This document shows positions 26,249 to 37,484 of a DNA stretch of 64,000 nt, piece after piece. The notes below the pieces were generated by a model, which was not told the origin of the DNA, searched no databases, and saw only the letters and a list, made by a program, of their open reading frames with translations. The first letter of the stretch is position 1. Every line of letters begins with the position of its first letter. Made by a program: the position numbers and the translations under genes. This DNA comes from Liopterus haemorrhoidalis (taxonomy: Eukaryota > Arthropoda > Insecta > Coleoptera > Dytiscidae): assembly GCA_963971575.1 (NCBI GenBank), contig OZ020618.1, positions 2,501 through 66,500 of the forward strand. The letters are read 5' to 3'.

Positions 26249-29200
26249 ATGGCTGCCGAGCTAACGCCAAGCGGCCTGTTCGCTATGCGTTCAAATGTCA
26301 ACACGTTCCTGAGAAGCACTGACCGGTTGAACATTTCACTATGATTCCATGGGAATGTACAAAGAACTGACTGCCAGGCTAATGCCAGGCGGCCTGTTCG
26401 CTATGCGTTCGAATGCCAACACGTTCCTGAGAAGCACTGACCGGTTGAACATTTCACTTTGTTACCATGGGAATGTACAAAGAACTGACTGCCAGGCTAA
26501 TGCCAGGCGGCCTGTTCGCTATGCGTTCGAATGCCAACACGTTCCTGAGAAGTACTGACCGGTTGAACATTTCACTATGTTACAATGGGAATGTACAAAG
26601 AACTGACTGCCAAGCTAACGCCAGGCGGCCTGTTCGCTATGCGTTCGAATGCCAACACGTTCCTGAGAAGCACTGACCGGTTGAACATTTCACTATGTTA
26701 CCATGGGAATGTACAAAGAACTGACTGCCGAGCTAATGCCAGGCGGCCTGTTCGCTATGCGTTCATATGTCAACACGTTCCTGAGAGGCACTGACCAGTT
26801 GTACATTTCACTATGGTTCCATGAAAATGTACAAGGAACTGACTGCCGAGCTAATGCCAGGTAGCCTTTTCGCTATGCGTTCAAATGTCAACACGTTCCT
26901 GAGAAGCACTGACCAGTTATATATTTCACTATGGTTCCATGGGAATGTACAAGGAACTGACTGCCGAGCTAATGCTAGGTTGTCTGTTCGCTATGCGTTC
27001 AAATGTCAACACGTTCCTGAGAAGCACTGACCAGTTGTACATTTCACTATGGTTCCATGGGAATGTACAAGGAACTGACTGCCGAGCTAATACCAGATAG
27101 TCTGTTCGCTATGCGTTCAAATATCAACCCGTTCCTGAGAAGCACTGACCAGTTGTACATTTCACTATGGTTCCATGGGAATGTGCAAGGAACTGACTGC
27201 TTAGCTAATACCAGGTAGTCTGTTCGCTATGCGTTCAAATGTCAACACGTTCCTGAGAAGCACTGACCAGTTGTACATTTCGCTATGGTTCCATGGGATT
27301 GTACAAGGAACTGACTGCCAAGCTAATGCCAGGTAGTCTGTTCGTTATGCGTTCAAATGTCAACACGTTCCTGAGAAGCACTGACCAGTTGTACATTTCA
27401 CTATGGTTCCATGAGATTGTACAAGGAACTGACTGCCGAGCTAATGCCTGGTAGTCTGTTCGCTATGCATTCAAATGTCAACACGTTCCTGAGAAGCACT
27501 GACCAGTTGTACATTTCACTATGGTTCCATGAGATTGTACAAGGAACTGACTGCCGAGCTAATGCCTGGTAGTCTGTTCGCTATGCATTCAAATGTCAAC
27601 ACGTTCCTGAGAAGCACTGACCAGTTGTACATTTCACTATGGTTCCATGAGATTGTACAAAGAACTGACTGCCAAGCTAATGCCTGGTAGTCTGTTCGCT
27701 ATGCATTCAAATGTCAACACGTTCCTGAGAAGCACTGACCAGTTGTACATTTCACTATGGTTCCATGGGATTGTACAAGGAACTGACTGCCAAGCTAATG
27801 CCTGGTAGTCTGTTCGCTATGCATTCAAATGTCAACACGTTCCTGAGAAGCACTGACCAGTTGTACATTTCACTATGGTTCCATGAGATTGTACAAGGAA
27901 CTGACTGCCGAGCTAATGCCTGGTAGTCTGTTCGCTATGCATTCAAATGTCAACACGTTCCTGAGAAGCACTGACCAGTTGTACATTTCACTATGGTTCC
28001 ATGGGAATGTACAAGGAACTGACTGCCGAGCTAATGCCAGGTAGTCTGTTCGCTATGCATTCAAATATCAACACGTTCCTGAGAAGCACTGACCAGTTGT
28101 ACATTTCACTATGGTTCCATGGGAATGTACAAGGAACTGACTGCTGAGCTAATGCCAGGTAGTCTGTTCGCTATGCGTTCAAATGTCAACACGTTCCTGA
28201 GAAGCACTGACCAGTTGTACATTTCACTATGGTTCCATGGGAATGTACAAGGAACTGACTGCTGAGCTAATGCCAGGTAGTCTGTTCGCTATGCGTTCAA
28301 ATGTCAACACGTTCCTGAGAAGCACTGACCAGTTGTACATTTCACTATGGTTCCATGGGAATGTACAAGGAACTGACTGCTGAGCTAATGCCAGGTAGTC
28401 TGTTCGCTATGCATTCAAATGTCAACACGTTCCTGAGAAGCACTGACCAGTTGCACATTTCACTATGGTTCCATGGGAATGTACAAGGAACTGACTGCTG
28501 AGCTAATGCCAGGTAGTCTGTTCGCTATGCATTCAAATTTCAACACGTTCCTGAGAAGCACTGACCAGTTGTACATTTCACTATGGTTCCATGGGAATGT
28601 TCAAAGAACTGACTGCCGAGCTAATGCCAGGTAGTCTGTTCGCTATGCATTCAAATATCAACACGTTCCTGAGAAGCACTGACCAGTTGCACATTTCACT
28701 ATGGTTCCATGGGAATGTACAAGGAACTGACTGCTGAGCTAATGCCAGGTAGTCTGTTCGCTATGCGTTCAAATGTCAACACGTTCCTGAGAAGCACTGA
28801 CCAGTTGTACATTTCACTATGGTTCCATGGGAATGTACAAGGAACTGACTGCTGAGCTAATGCCAGGTAGTCTGTTCGCTATGCGTTCAAATGTCAACAC
28901 GTTCCTGAGAAGCACTGACCAGTTGTACATTTCACTATGGTTCCATGGGAATGTACAAGGAACTGACTGCTGAGCTAATGCCAGGTAGTCTGTTCGCTAT
29001 GCATTCAAATGTCAACACGTTCCTGAGAAGCACTGACCAGTTGCACATTTCACTATGGTTCCATGGGAATGTACAAGGAACTGACTGCTGAGCTAATGCC
29101 AGGTAGTCTGTTCGCTATGCATTCAAATTTCAACACGTTCCTGAGAAGCACTGACCAGTTGTACATTTCACTATGGTTCCATGGGAATGTTCAAAGAACT

Positions 29201-31003
29201 GACTGCCGAGCTAATGCCAGGTAGTCTGTTCGCTATGCATTCAAATATCAACACGTTCCTGAGAAGCACTGACCAGTTGTACATTTCACTATGGTTCCAT
29301 GGGAATGTACAAGGAACTGACTGCTGAGCTAATGCCAGGTAGTCTGTTCGCTATGCGTTCAAATGTCAACACGTTCCTGAAAAGCACTGACCAGTTGTAC
29401 ATTTCACTATGGTTCCATGGGAATGTACAAGGAACTGACTGCTGAGCTAATGCCAGGTAGTCTGTTCGCTATGCGTTCAAATGTCAACACGTTCCTGAGA
29501 AGCACTGACCAGTTGTACATTTCACTATGGTTCCATGGGAATGTACAAGGAACTGACTGCTGAGCTAATGCCAGGTAGTCTGTTCGCTATGCATTCAAAT
29601 GTCAACAAGTTCCTGAGAAGCACTGACCAGTTGCACATTTCACTATGGTTCCATGGGAATGTACAAGGAACTGACTGCTGAGCTAATGCCAGGTAGTCTG
29701 TTCGCTATGCATTCAAATTTCAACACGTTCCTGAGAAGCACTGACCAGTTGTACATTTCACTATGGTTCCATGGGAATGTTCAAAGAACTGACTGCCGAG
29801 CTAATGCCTGGTAGTCTGTTCGCTATGCATTCAAATATCAACACGTTCCTGAGAAGCACTGACCAGTTGTACATTTCACTATGGTTCCATGGGAATGTAC
29901 AAGGAACTGACTGCTGAGCTAATGCCAGGTAGTCTGTTCGCTATGCGTTCAAATGTCAACACGTTCCTGAGAAGCACTGACCAGTTGTACATTTCACTAT
30001 GGTTCCATGGGAATGTACAAGGAACTGACTGCTGAGCTAATGCCAGGTAGTCTGTTCGCTATGCGTTCAAATGTCAACACGTTCCTGAGAAGCACTGACC
30101 AGTTGTACATTTCACTATGGTTCCATGGGAATGTACAAGGAACTGACTGCTGAGCTAATGCCAGGTAGTCTGTTCGCTATGCATTCAAATGTCAACACGT
30201 TCCTGAGAAGCACTGACCAGTTGCACATTTCACTATGGTTCCATGGGAATGTACAAGGAACTGACTGCTGAGCTAATGCCAGGTAGTCTGTTCGCTATGC
30301 ATTCAAATTTCAACACGTTCCTGAGAAGCACTGACCAGTTGTACATTTCACTATGGTTCCATGGGAATGTTCAAAGAACTGACTGCCGAGCTAATGCCAG
30401 GTAGTCTGTCCGCTATGCGTTCGAATGCCAACACCTTCCTGAGAAGCACTGACCGGTTGTACATTTCACTATGGTTTCCACGGAATGTTCAAAGAACTGA
30501 CTGCCGAGCTAATGCCAGGTAGTCTGTTCGCTATGCGTTCGAATGCCAACACCTTTCTGAGAATTACTGACCAGTTGTACATTTCACTATGGTTTCAACG
30601 GAATGTTCAAAGAACTGACTGCCGAGCTAATGCCAGGTAGTCTGTTCGCTATGCGTTCGAATGTTAACACCTCCCTGAGAAGTACTGACCAGTTGTACAT
30701 TTCACTATGGTTTCAACGGAATGTTCAAAGAACTGACTCCCGAGCTAATTCCAGTTAGTCTGTTCGCTATGCGTTCGAATGCCAACACCTTCCTGAGAAG
30801 CACTGACCAGTTGTACATTTCACTAAGGTTTCAACGGAATGTTCAAAGAACTGACTGCCGAGCTAATGCCAGGTAGTCTGTTCGCTATGCGTTCGAATGC
30901 CAACACCTTCCTTAGAAGCACTGACCGGTTGAACATTTCACTATGGTTCCATCGGAATGTTCAAAGAACTGACTGCCGAGCTAATGCCAGGGGACCTTTT
31001 CGA
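26249..31003. repeat. 118-bp satellite array, about 40 copies
   Basis: The motif GGAATGTACAAAGAACTGAC recurs every 118 bp (for example near 26352, 26470 and 26588). Three variant domains are visible. The left units have GGCGGCCTGTTCG and GGTTGAAC. The middle units have GGTAGTCTGTTCG and AGTTGTAC. The right units (30400-31003) have AACACCTT and TTTCAACGG. Because 118 is not a multiple of 3, open frames switch frame between units, and the 69-codon frames at the left are repeat shadows. The right-end units are the most diverged, and the array ends near GGGGACCTTTTCG. Confidence 0.95.
27990..30380. repeat. 590-bp higher-order repeat (5 x 118 bp), about four cycles
   Basis: Unit-specific variants recur every 590 bp. 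TCAAATTTCAAC occurs near 28533, 29123, 29713 and 30303. TTGCACATTT occurs at 28451, 29041, 29631 and 30221. TCAAATATCA occurs near 28051, 28641, 29231 and 29821. This is a classic homogenised five-unit higher-order repeat inside an otherwise monomeric array. Confidence 0.88.
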
Positions 31004-31800
31004 TGCGCAGCTGCTTATTGACCAAAGAAGTATGTACTAGCGTCTATGTATCACGGACATGAAATATCTGGAGATAATAAATACGAATCTAATATCATCA
31101 TCGACTAAAACGATACAAAGATTTTGTCATGAACTTGTAAATGCAGAAGAGGACTGCCATTACGTTTTAGTTTTTGAAATGGATAATATAATATTATTCA
31201 AAACTGTCTTATTCAATGTTTAATCTAAATAATGCAGAAAAACAATTTTGAAATTTATCGCAACAGAAATTTTAAATATGAAATTGGCGCAACATGGGTC
31301 ACATATGATAGTAGGTTTTAAAATTATTTTGGAACGGCAAGGATTAAATATATAAACAGTTACTATAAACATTTTTTCACAAGAATCTTTTGTTTTAAAA
31401 CCTGCCAATCACATTCAAGTATTTTGTAACGATTGGCGAAAAATTTTTTAAAAAATTCTAAGAATTTTTTCCTAAAAAAATAAACATGGCCTTAACACGA
31501 TCCATGTTAGATTAATTCATATGGTATTAGTCGCGTTTAGATAAAATAACTTTGTTAATTTTCACGGTTGAATTCATATTTTTTTATTGCTTGTAATTTT
31601 GTTTAATTTGGACGTGATTTAGGACTTTGATGTAAAATTTTTATTATTAAATTTCTGAAATATTCATAGTAAAAATTAAATTAAATGCAAATGAGGCGAA
31701 CCTTTATTGTACTTTAAAATTTTAATCTCGCTGGCAGATGCTTTTTGTTTCCATTTTTAATAGAAAAATAATGTCGAATATCATGTGATTGATTTAACCA
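31004..31800. other. AT-rich stretch without recognised features
   Basis: The sequence is AT-rich with no convincing coding frame; the 62-codon minus-strand frame at 31220-31408 is low-complexity and unrecognised. I see no internal repeat and no match to other parts of the window. Confidence 0.5.
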
Positions 31801-31802
31801 AC

Positions 31803-32039
31803 AAAAGACCAGGTTTCAATAGAACACCGCTTCACTATCTTCTTCTTCTTTGGGTATTGTTGGTCGGGTTGACTTGCGGGCTCATGTGAGTGAGGCCAAA
31901 TCTTGATCTTGATCTGTTCATTGTCAGGTCCTTCTGTGTGCCCTGTGTACCAATACTTGCTGGATCTTCGGTTAGTTAATATCTCCATCTGTCGAAGTCT
32001 TCCCACTGGTCGATATATTAGAGTATTTTTGCTGAACAA
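31803..32039 (-). pseudogene. Possible degraded non-LTR retrotransposon C-terminal fragment
   Basis: A minus-strand frame contains PVGRLRQMEIL and, after a gap, a stretch built from the DNA CTGACAATGAACAGATCAAGA. It aligns loosely at DNA level with the fragments at 38324-38462, 45611-45749 and 52923-53061, whose translation has the RPRQR...NRSRWR pattern. It has a rearranged middle and a short duplicated AAGATC stretch that breaks the pattern. I infer a decayed relative of the same element. No catalytic reverse-transcriptase motif is present nearby. Confidence 0.3.
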
Positions 32040-32229
32040 AATGCCTATTTCAAATAAAATTAATAACGTTTTACCCCTCTAAAACCGTAGCATTTTTACT
32101 AATTTATGGACCTTTGAAAGTCTTATATACCTGTGTAATTTCTAAATCAGAGGTGCTCAAATTTTATGCACCAAAATATTTTTTTTGTAAAGATAAGTGA
32201 CACAAAAAACAGAGTTCTATTGACATGTC

Positions 32230-32670
32230 TCCACAAAAAAAAATTAGGGCTATAACGTTTCAATTTTGAATATCTTTAAGGGTAGGCAAAGAAAACCCTT
32301 GAAAATGACAAAAAAAATGACAAACTGACAAAAAAAAAAATCTGAAATATTTTTTTTAGCTGTTCTTAAACAGTCAGTCGAAATTGTTGGTCTTACTCAC
32401 CACCATGTTGTTCTAAGTGTCAGGTCTTTGGTCCCCCAGATACCTGGAAAGACCCGATACACTTAGAACAAGATGGGGGTGATGCCAAAATTCAACTGGC
32501 ACCGTCTAAAAAAGTAACTAAATTTAAAAATTTGTGTAACATAAACTGAAAGTGATAGAGATTTGCGGTTTGATTTTTTTTAAATACATGTCTTGATCAG
32601 TAAATAAAAAAAAATTAATTTAAAACAGGAAATACAAGATGTTCAAAAAGTCTAAAATTCAAAAATTCAT
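32230..32670. repeat. Dispersed repeat with 84-nt hairpin, copy 1
   Basis: This segment, from GGGCTATAACGTTTC to AAAAATTCATGCCT, is homologous to 54050-54490 and 55745-56180. Its best-conserved part is the hairpin at 32398-32481. It ends exactly where segmental-duplication copy 1 begins. In the other two copies the sequence continues with CAAAAATGAAAAGGG, so the duplication breakpoint truncates this repeat here. Confidence 0.75.
32398..32481. other. Long imperfect hairpin (84 nt), copy 1
   Basis: The left arm (CACCACCATGTTGTTCTAAG onwards) pairs with the right arm ending CTTAGAACAAGATGGGGGTG. The stretch TTGTTCTAAGTGT / ACACTTAGAACAA is a perfect 13-bp match, and GGTCTTT / AAAGACC pairs further in. 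The loop region contains its own CCAG-ATAC-CTGG mini-stem. There are only a few mismatches and a 2-nt bulge over about 32 paired positions. Similar hairpins lie at 54201-54284 and 55897-55980. It could be a palindromic MITE core or a small-RNA hairpin; nothing here shows which. Confidence 0.7.
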
Positions 32671-32705
32671 GCCTTTGCAATTAGATGTCACCTAAGCGTT
32701 GGAAA

Positions 32706-33218
32706 CATTATTATTATTTTTTTGAAAATTGCCATAAGTGTTTTCCACAGCACTCAGTGAGTGCTGGGAATACCCACCCCTGAAGGGAGTTGGGCGCAGA
32801 TGGGATGATCCGTGAACCATCCATATCCTTAGGGGTATATTGTCTGTCCACTCCTCTTTCACTCCTGTTCCTCTCCTGCAATTCTTCTGCATCTCTCCAC
32901 TATCTTTCTTACAACTCACTTTCATTTTTCCTACTCTTCCTTTAACTTTTTTATCTCTTCTTAATTTCTCCAACATCTCCCCTTGATTTCTCCTCAATTC
33001 CTATTATATTTCTGGGGTGCAGTTACCATGATCCGAGAACAAACGTTCTTAGGGGCGGCGCTAATTTATTATTATTATTTTAAAAAAATTGCCATAAGTG
33101 TCTTCCACAGCACTCAGTGAGTGCTGGGAATACCCACCCCTGAAGGGAGTTGGGCGCAGTCGAGGACGACCCGAAAACAAACCATGTTCTCAAGGGCCGC
33201 ACTAATTTATTATTATTA
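32706..33218 (-). mobile_element. Repeat B pair with polypyrimidine tract (copy 1 unit)
   Basis: Two repeat B elements lie in the same orientation about 358 bp apart (GCCATAAGTG at 32730 and 33088). The first ends in a different way (GATGATCCGTGAACC) and is followed by a polypyrimidine tract (32840-32995) of CTCC, CTTC and TCTT words. Read on the minus strand this purine-rich tract gives a Lys/Arg/Glu-rich frame of 101 codons (32692-32997) with no recognisable domain. The second resembles the copy at 25587. (ATT)n tracts border both. Confidence 0.6.
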
Positions 33219-33604
33219 AAAATGTTTTTATTTTCGCCAGTACCGTCCATGTTTGCCCGAAACGTGTTCCACGCAGACGAGACGTTCACCTGTAACCTTC
33301 TCAGAGAAGGTCAAGGGAGCTTTATACCCAGAAATCGGCCGCAACCCAAACTCTGGCGATATGCGAAGAAATCCCGTTGGTCGAAATTTGTAAAAATAAT
33401 TTATTTTAAAAACATTTTCTAAAAGAGGCAAAAAGGGTTAAAAATTAACAAATTATAATTAGCGCCGAGAAATAAGAAAAATAAAAAATATTTTTTAGAC
33501 CAAAAAATAAATCTAAGAAAATTATTCTTTAATTTTTTTTTTATTTTTAATTAAATGGCCTTTGCCTCTGTGGCAATTAGCCAGGACATTATTTGTGAAA
33601 AATT

Positions 33605-33683
33605 CCATGCCTGAACCGGATTCGAACCCGAGACCTTCGCAATGCAGACCACATGTGTTACCACTACGCTACGCCGGTCGGCT
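33605..33683 (-). mobile_element. tRNA-derived SINE head (copy 1)
   Basis: On the minus strand this reads as a tRNA-like sequence with an A box TAGCGTAGTGG (33661-33671), matching the TRGYNNANNGG consensus at every fixed position, and a B box GGTTCGAATCC (33618-33628), an exact RNA polymerase III B box. A TGC triplet sits where the anticodon would be, suggesting tRNA-Ala ancestry. The acceptor and T stems pair only partly, and no mature tRNA end is apparent, so I call it a SINE promoter region and not a functional tRNA gene. It has copies at +5956 and +13243. Confidence 0.7.
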
Positions 33684-34179
33684 ATCTTTAATTTAATTTT
33701 GAGTAAAAACGTTTTGAAATGTCAGTTTGTCTAAATAAAAAAATAATATTAATTTTATTAATCGTTCAACCCAAAATGTAATGAAATCAGGAGCAATCAG
33801 TCTAAATATCAATTTGTTCCCGTAATATTTGCGAAATGGACCATATTTCACGTAAAACCCATTACTTCACTTACTAACTCCGAACATAGGGCCTTAATCA
33901 AAATTAATAAGCGTCCAAATTACCCTATTTGTCACGAACCGCCCCAGAGGGCTGTTAGCTTTACCTACATATATATATACGTATATATCGAGACCTCAAA
34001 AAAATACCAATTGTGAAATTGTACACATGTTAGGATTTCGCAGATATTTAGTAAGTGAAAAAGTTCAGCAAATGGCTAGAACTTCCTTTTGATGACCCAC
34101 TTTTAGATATACACTAGCTGGAATGATAAGCGAGGTAGCCCCCCAAAGCTCCCCAAATATATACATTATTAAAATAAGG

Positions 34180-34192
<13 letters not shown>

Positions 34193-34221
<29 letters not shown>
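34193..34221. repeat. (AT)n microsatellite
   Basis: An AT dinucleotide tract of about 29 bp. The corresponding tracts in copies 2 and 3 (from 40136 and 47423) are about 17 bp, so this locus distinguishes the duplication copies. Confidence 0.9.
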
Positions 34222-34228
<7 letters not shown>

Positions 34229-34799
34229 TAATATTAGTTATTAAAATATTTGTATCCGAAAAAGATTTTGGAAAAAATGTGCCAAAAGAATGAATTTAAA
34301 AATTGAACTTGTTCCTTAATCGACGCCTCAAGACCTTTTATTTTCACTATTCAAAATGTTTTTTCGAAAATTACAAGTATGTATTTTTCAGTAATTATGT
34401 GGATAATAAAATGCATGCCAAATTTCAACTCGGTAGGTCAAACAGTTTACAGCAACAATTTCTATTGTACAAACAGACAGACATATGAGTGACTGTATAA
34501 GGGTTTTTTGTTCACAATCTTTCAATATAGTTTTTAAATAAATTATTTAAAAAATTAACTGTAATTTTTTTTTTGAAAAAACAAAAATATCAAAAATGAG
34601 ATTTCTGAAATTATACAAATTCTTTTTGTAAATAAAAACTGATATAACTACATTAAGATTTGAAAAAACCGGGCCCTTGATTTTTTCAATTTCTTAATAT
34701 AATTTCAAAAACACTTAAAATCATCATAGGACTGATAATCCAACAAGTCAAACATAGCAAAAAAACATCTCATTTTTAATAAATTGAAGCAACCCCTCT

Positions 34800-35111
34800 A
34801 AACGGAAAACAGACAGACAGTATAAGGTTTTCTTAGTAAAACCATGGAAACTTAGTAATATTAGAAAAAATAATCTAATAAAAAAAAATTCCGAGCATAT
34901 CCCGGTTATGTGAATTATTCTGAATTTTTCAGACTTTTAAGCCAACACCTAAAAACTCACTAACAGACAGACAGTATAAGGTTTTCTTAATAAAACCCTG
35001 GAAACTTGGTAATTTTCGAAAAAATAATCTAATAAAAAAAATTCCGAGCATATCCCTGTTATGTGAATTATTCTGAATTTTTCAGACTTTTAAGCCAACC
35101 CCTAAAAACTC
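34800..35111. repeat. 153-bp CAGACAGACAG modules (copy 1, two copies)
   Basis: Modules of about 153 bp start with ACAGACAGACAGTATAAGG and include TTCCGAGCATATCCC and GAATTTTTCAGACTTTTAAG. Two are present here, ending at the deletion junction. Copies 2 and 3 of the segmental duplication each keep a third, more diverged module. Confidence 0.7.
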
Positions 35112-35298
35112 TGACACCTTTTTGAAAAACATGTTTCTCAAAATTAAATAAAAAATTGTAACCAGATACTAACGACTTATAGAATCCATTCAAGATGTTT
35201 CCTCATCTCAATAGGCCATGTTGGGAGGGGGGGCATTTTAGTTAGTAACCACGAAATACAACTAGACATGTGAAAATAAAAAAACTATAGTTTCTGTG

Positions 35299-35447
35299 GT
35301 TTAAGCGGAAGATTTTGAATTTTAGTAATTTTTAAAAATTAAGTGAAGTTTTTGGTAATTTTGTTTAGCAAAAGCCCACTTCAAACCTTAAAAAGAGAGC
35401 TCATGACAACTCAGGAAAATGAAAATTCCATTAAGTTCCACTTAAAC
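35299..35447. repeat. Foldback element with inverted ends (copy 1 unit)
   Basis: Homologous to the better-preserved copy at 61245-61396. The outer arms are GTTTAAGCGGAA and TTCCACTTAAAC (one mismatch here), enclosing inner arms around AGCAAAAGC. The equivalents in copies 2 and 3 retain TTCCGCTTAAAC. Confidence 0.65.
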
Positions 35448-35861
35448 GTTTGAAGTAGCCTATAAAATTTTAATTACAAAATATTCATGTGACATTCTAT
35501 AAAAAATATTTATTCAATATATTTAATAACAAACTTAAAAAAATACCATGGCCTAGTCAGATGAGAAAACATTGTTAATGGATTATACATAGCTAAAGTA
35601 TCCATAAAAATTATCAAATAAAAAATAAATGAGATTTTTAAAATTAAACTCATTTATTATTTGACATTACGAATTTGAAAAACCGGTCCCATAATTTTCC
35701 AAACTCATAATATAGGTTCCCAACACCTAAGTGGTGCGTTGGGTAATATATCTTAACCCACTTCTTTATAAAATCTGTCTTTCAACCCTATTATCCCTAA
35801 AAAAATCTCATTTTAATTAATCGAAGCCAAGTCAAATTTGATTTACATATAAAAGTTAATC

Positions 35862-35936
35862 ACTAGCCATCGGGTTTCGAACCCGCTTTACTCCTTAGGT
35901 AACAGTTTTACCATGGTGTCACTATAGCTTAAAGCA
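35862..35936 (-). mobile_element. Second tRNA-like sequence (copy 1)
   Basis: The minus strand has an exact B box GGTTCGAAACC (35873-35883) inside a well-paired T-arm (CGGGT...ACCCG). An A-box-like TAGTGACACCATGG lies about 50 nt upstream, but it carries extra bases relative to the consensus. This is best read as a tRNA-derived SINE or tRNA pseudogene. Copies lie around 43159-43233 and 50465-50539. Confidence 0.5.
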
Positions 35937-37484
35937 AGACGAAGTAAACTAGAATTAAACTCTGGTCCACAGATGACAAAAAAAGCCCTGAGATGCGAAA
36001 TTAATTTTTAAAACAAAGTTCCAAAACTATATGTTAAAGACCAAAAAAACACAATAAAGAAAATCGGACCCGAGCTTATTAGTGCAAATAGACTACCATC
36101 TACGAATGTAAATAATATTCATTCTAAAAAAAAAAAAACAAGAAGGCTCTAAACCACAGTTTTAGAATTAATTCACCTTTCTAGTCTTTCATGACTTTCA
36201 TGACTTTACCAGAAACCATTTCTTGAAAAAAAAAAAAAAATCGTGTCAAAGCAGCCGCAATCTTTGGAAATGTACTTATATGTTTTCCCCGAATATCAAA
36301 GATCGTAAAGGACATTTTAAGCTTCTAACAAGGGCTTATTTCCAAAAATAACATCACAAAGGATCAAACAAACTAAACACATTCTGAATTTTATTATATA
36401 ATTATTAAATAGAAATTAAACTCTTAAGTGGCACATAGGGTTGAATAAATGTACGTGCTTGACCTCCAGCACTGTATGAAAACCGCAAATATTTATTGAT
36501 AAGGGACAAATTTAAATTTATTATAACTAAAAAGTCGTTAAAATTTTTTTATAATTTAATTTAGAAATAATAGAACTTTTAAGAGGTGCATAGGGTTATG
36601 AGATATTCTGTTCTTGACTTCCAGCACTACATGAAAATAATTTCAACTAAAAATGATAAGTACTTGACGAAAAAATATTTTTTCGGAATATAGAACGTCT
36701 TTGGTAGCCATATTTTAAAACGCCTCTAAACCAAACCAAAACTGTCACCAAGTAGAGCATAGGGCAGAAAAATGACCTTTCTCTTGATTTCAAATTGACC
36801 TCCAGCACTACATCAAAATAATATCTACTAAAAATAATTACTTGTCAGGGATAATTTTTTTTATTTTTTTCGGAATTGAAAACGTTTTTGAAATACATAT
36901 TTTAAAAAACTAAACCAAATCGAAAATTTTACCAAGTGGGGCAAAGGACAGAAAAAGCTTTCTCTTCAAGTTAGACAAATTTAAAAACTACAAAAAAAAA
37001 ATAATATAAAATTCCTATCGAATTTTCGTAAAGATCGAATTTCTAATATTTGCCAGGTAAAATTTCCTGTGGAATTCTGGAAATTATTCTTGCTACTTAA
37101 TCCTCTTTAATACGTCCTACTCTCCTCCCCTCTTGACATCACACGTAGATTCGCGAGAAACTTAAGACGCAAGGAAAACAAAGCGAGTAACAAAATATTG
37201 ACAATATCAAAACCAAACAAACACATCTCGTCTAATATAAAATAGAAACAATAAAAAAAAAAATCAAAAAAAAAAAATGTTTTAATAAAAAACTGACTGA
37301 ATTTAGGGTTTCGCAGGTACCAATAAAATACTTTTTAGATTTTTGGATCAATTCTTTTAAGAAACAGGGTGTGCGACAAAAAATTATATCTATACTAATT
37401 AGTTCGTTTGTACACAACGGGCATTCCAGCTAGTATATAATGAAAATTGCGTTAAAATAAAAAAATGGTATAAAGTGTGAATTT

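Noticed and set aside
26349..27030. Series of 69-codon plus-strand frames
   Set aside because: Each covers parts of two 118-bp satellite units and starts at the same ATG in each unit; the frame changes from unit to unit.
32692..33431. Short frames on both strands (60-101 codons) over repeat B, repeated in each duplication copy
   Set aside because: Overlapping frames on both strands, biased composition from the polypurine tract, and no domain recognised.
33605..33683. Functional tRNA gene
   Set aside because: A and B boxes are present, but acceptor and T stems do not pair fully and the sequence is embedded in a repeat; a SINE head is more likely.
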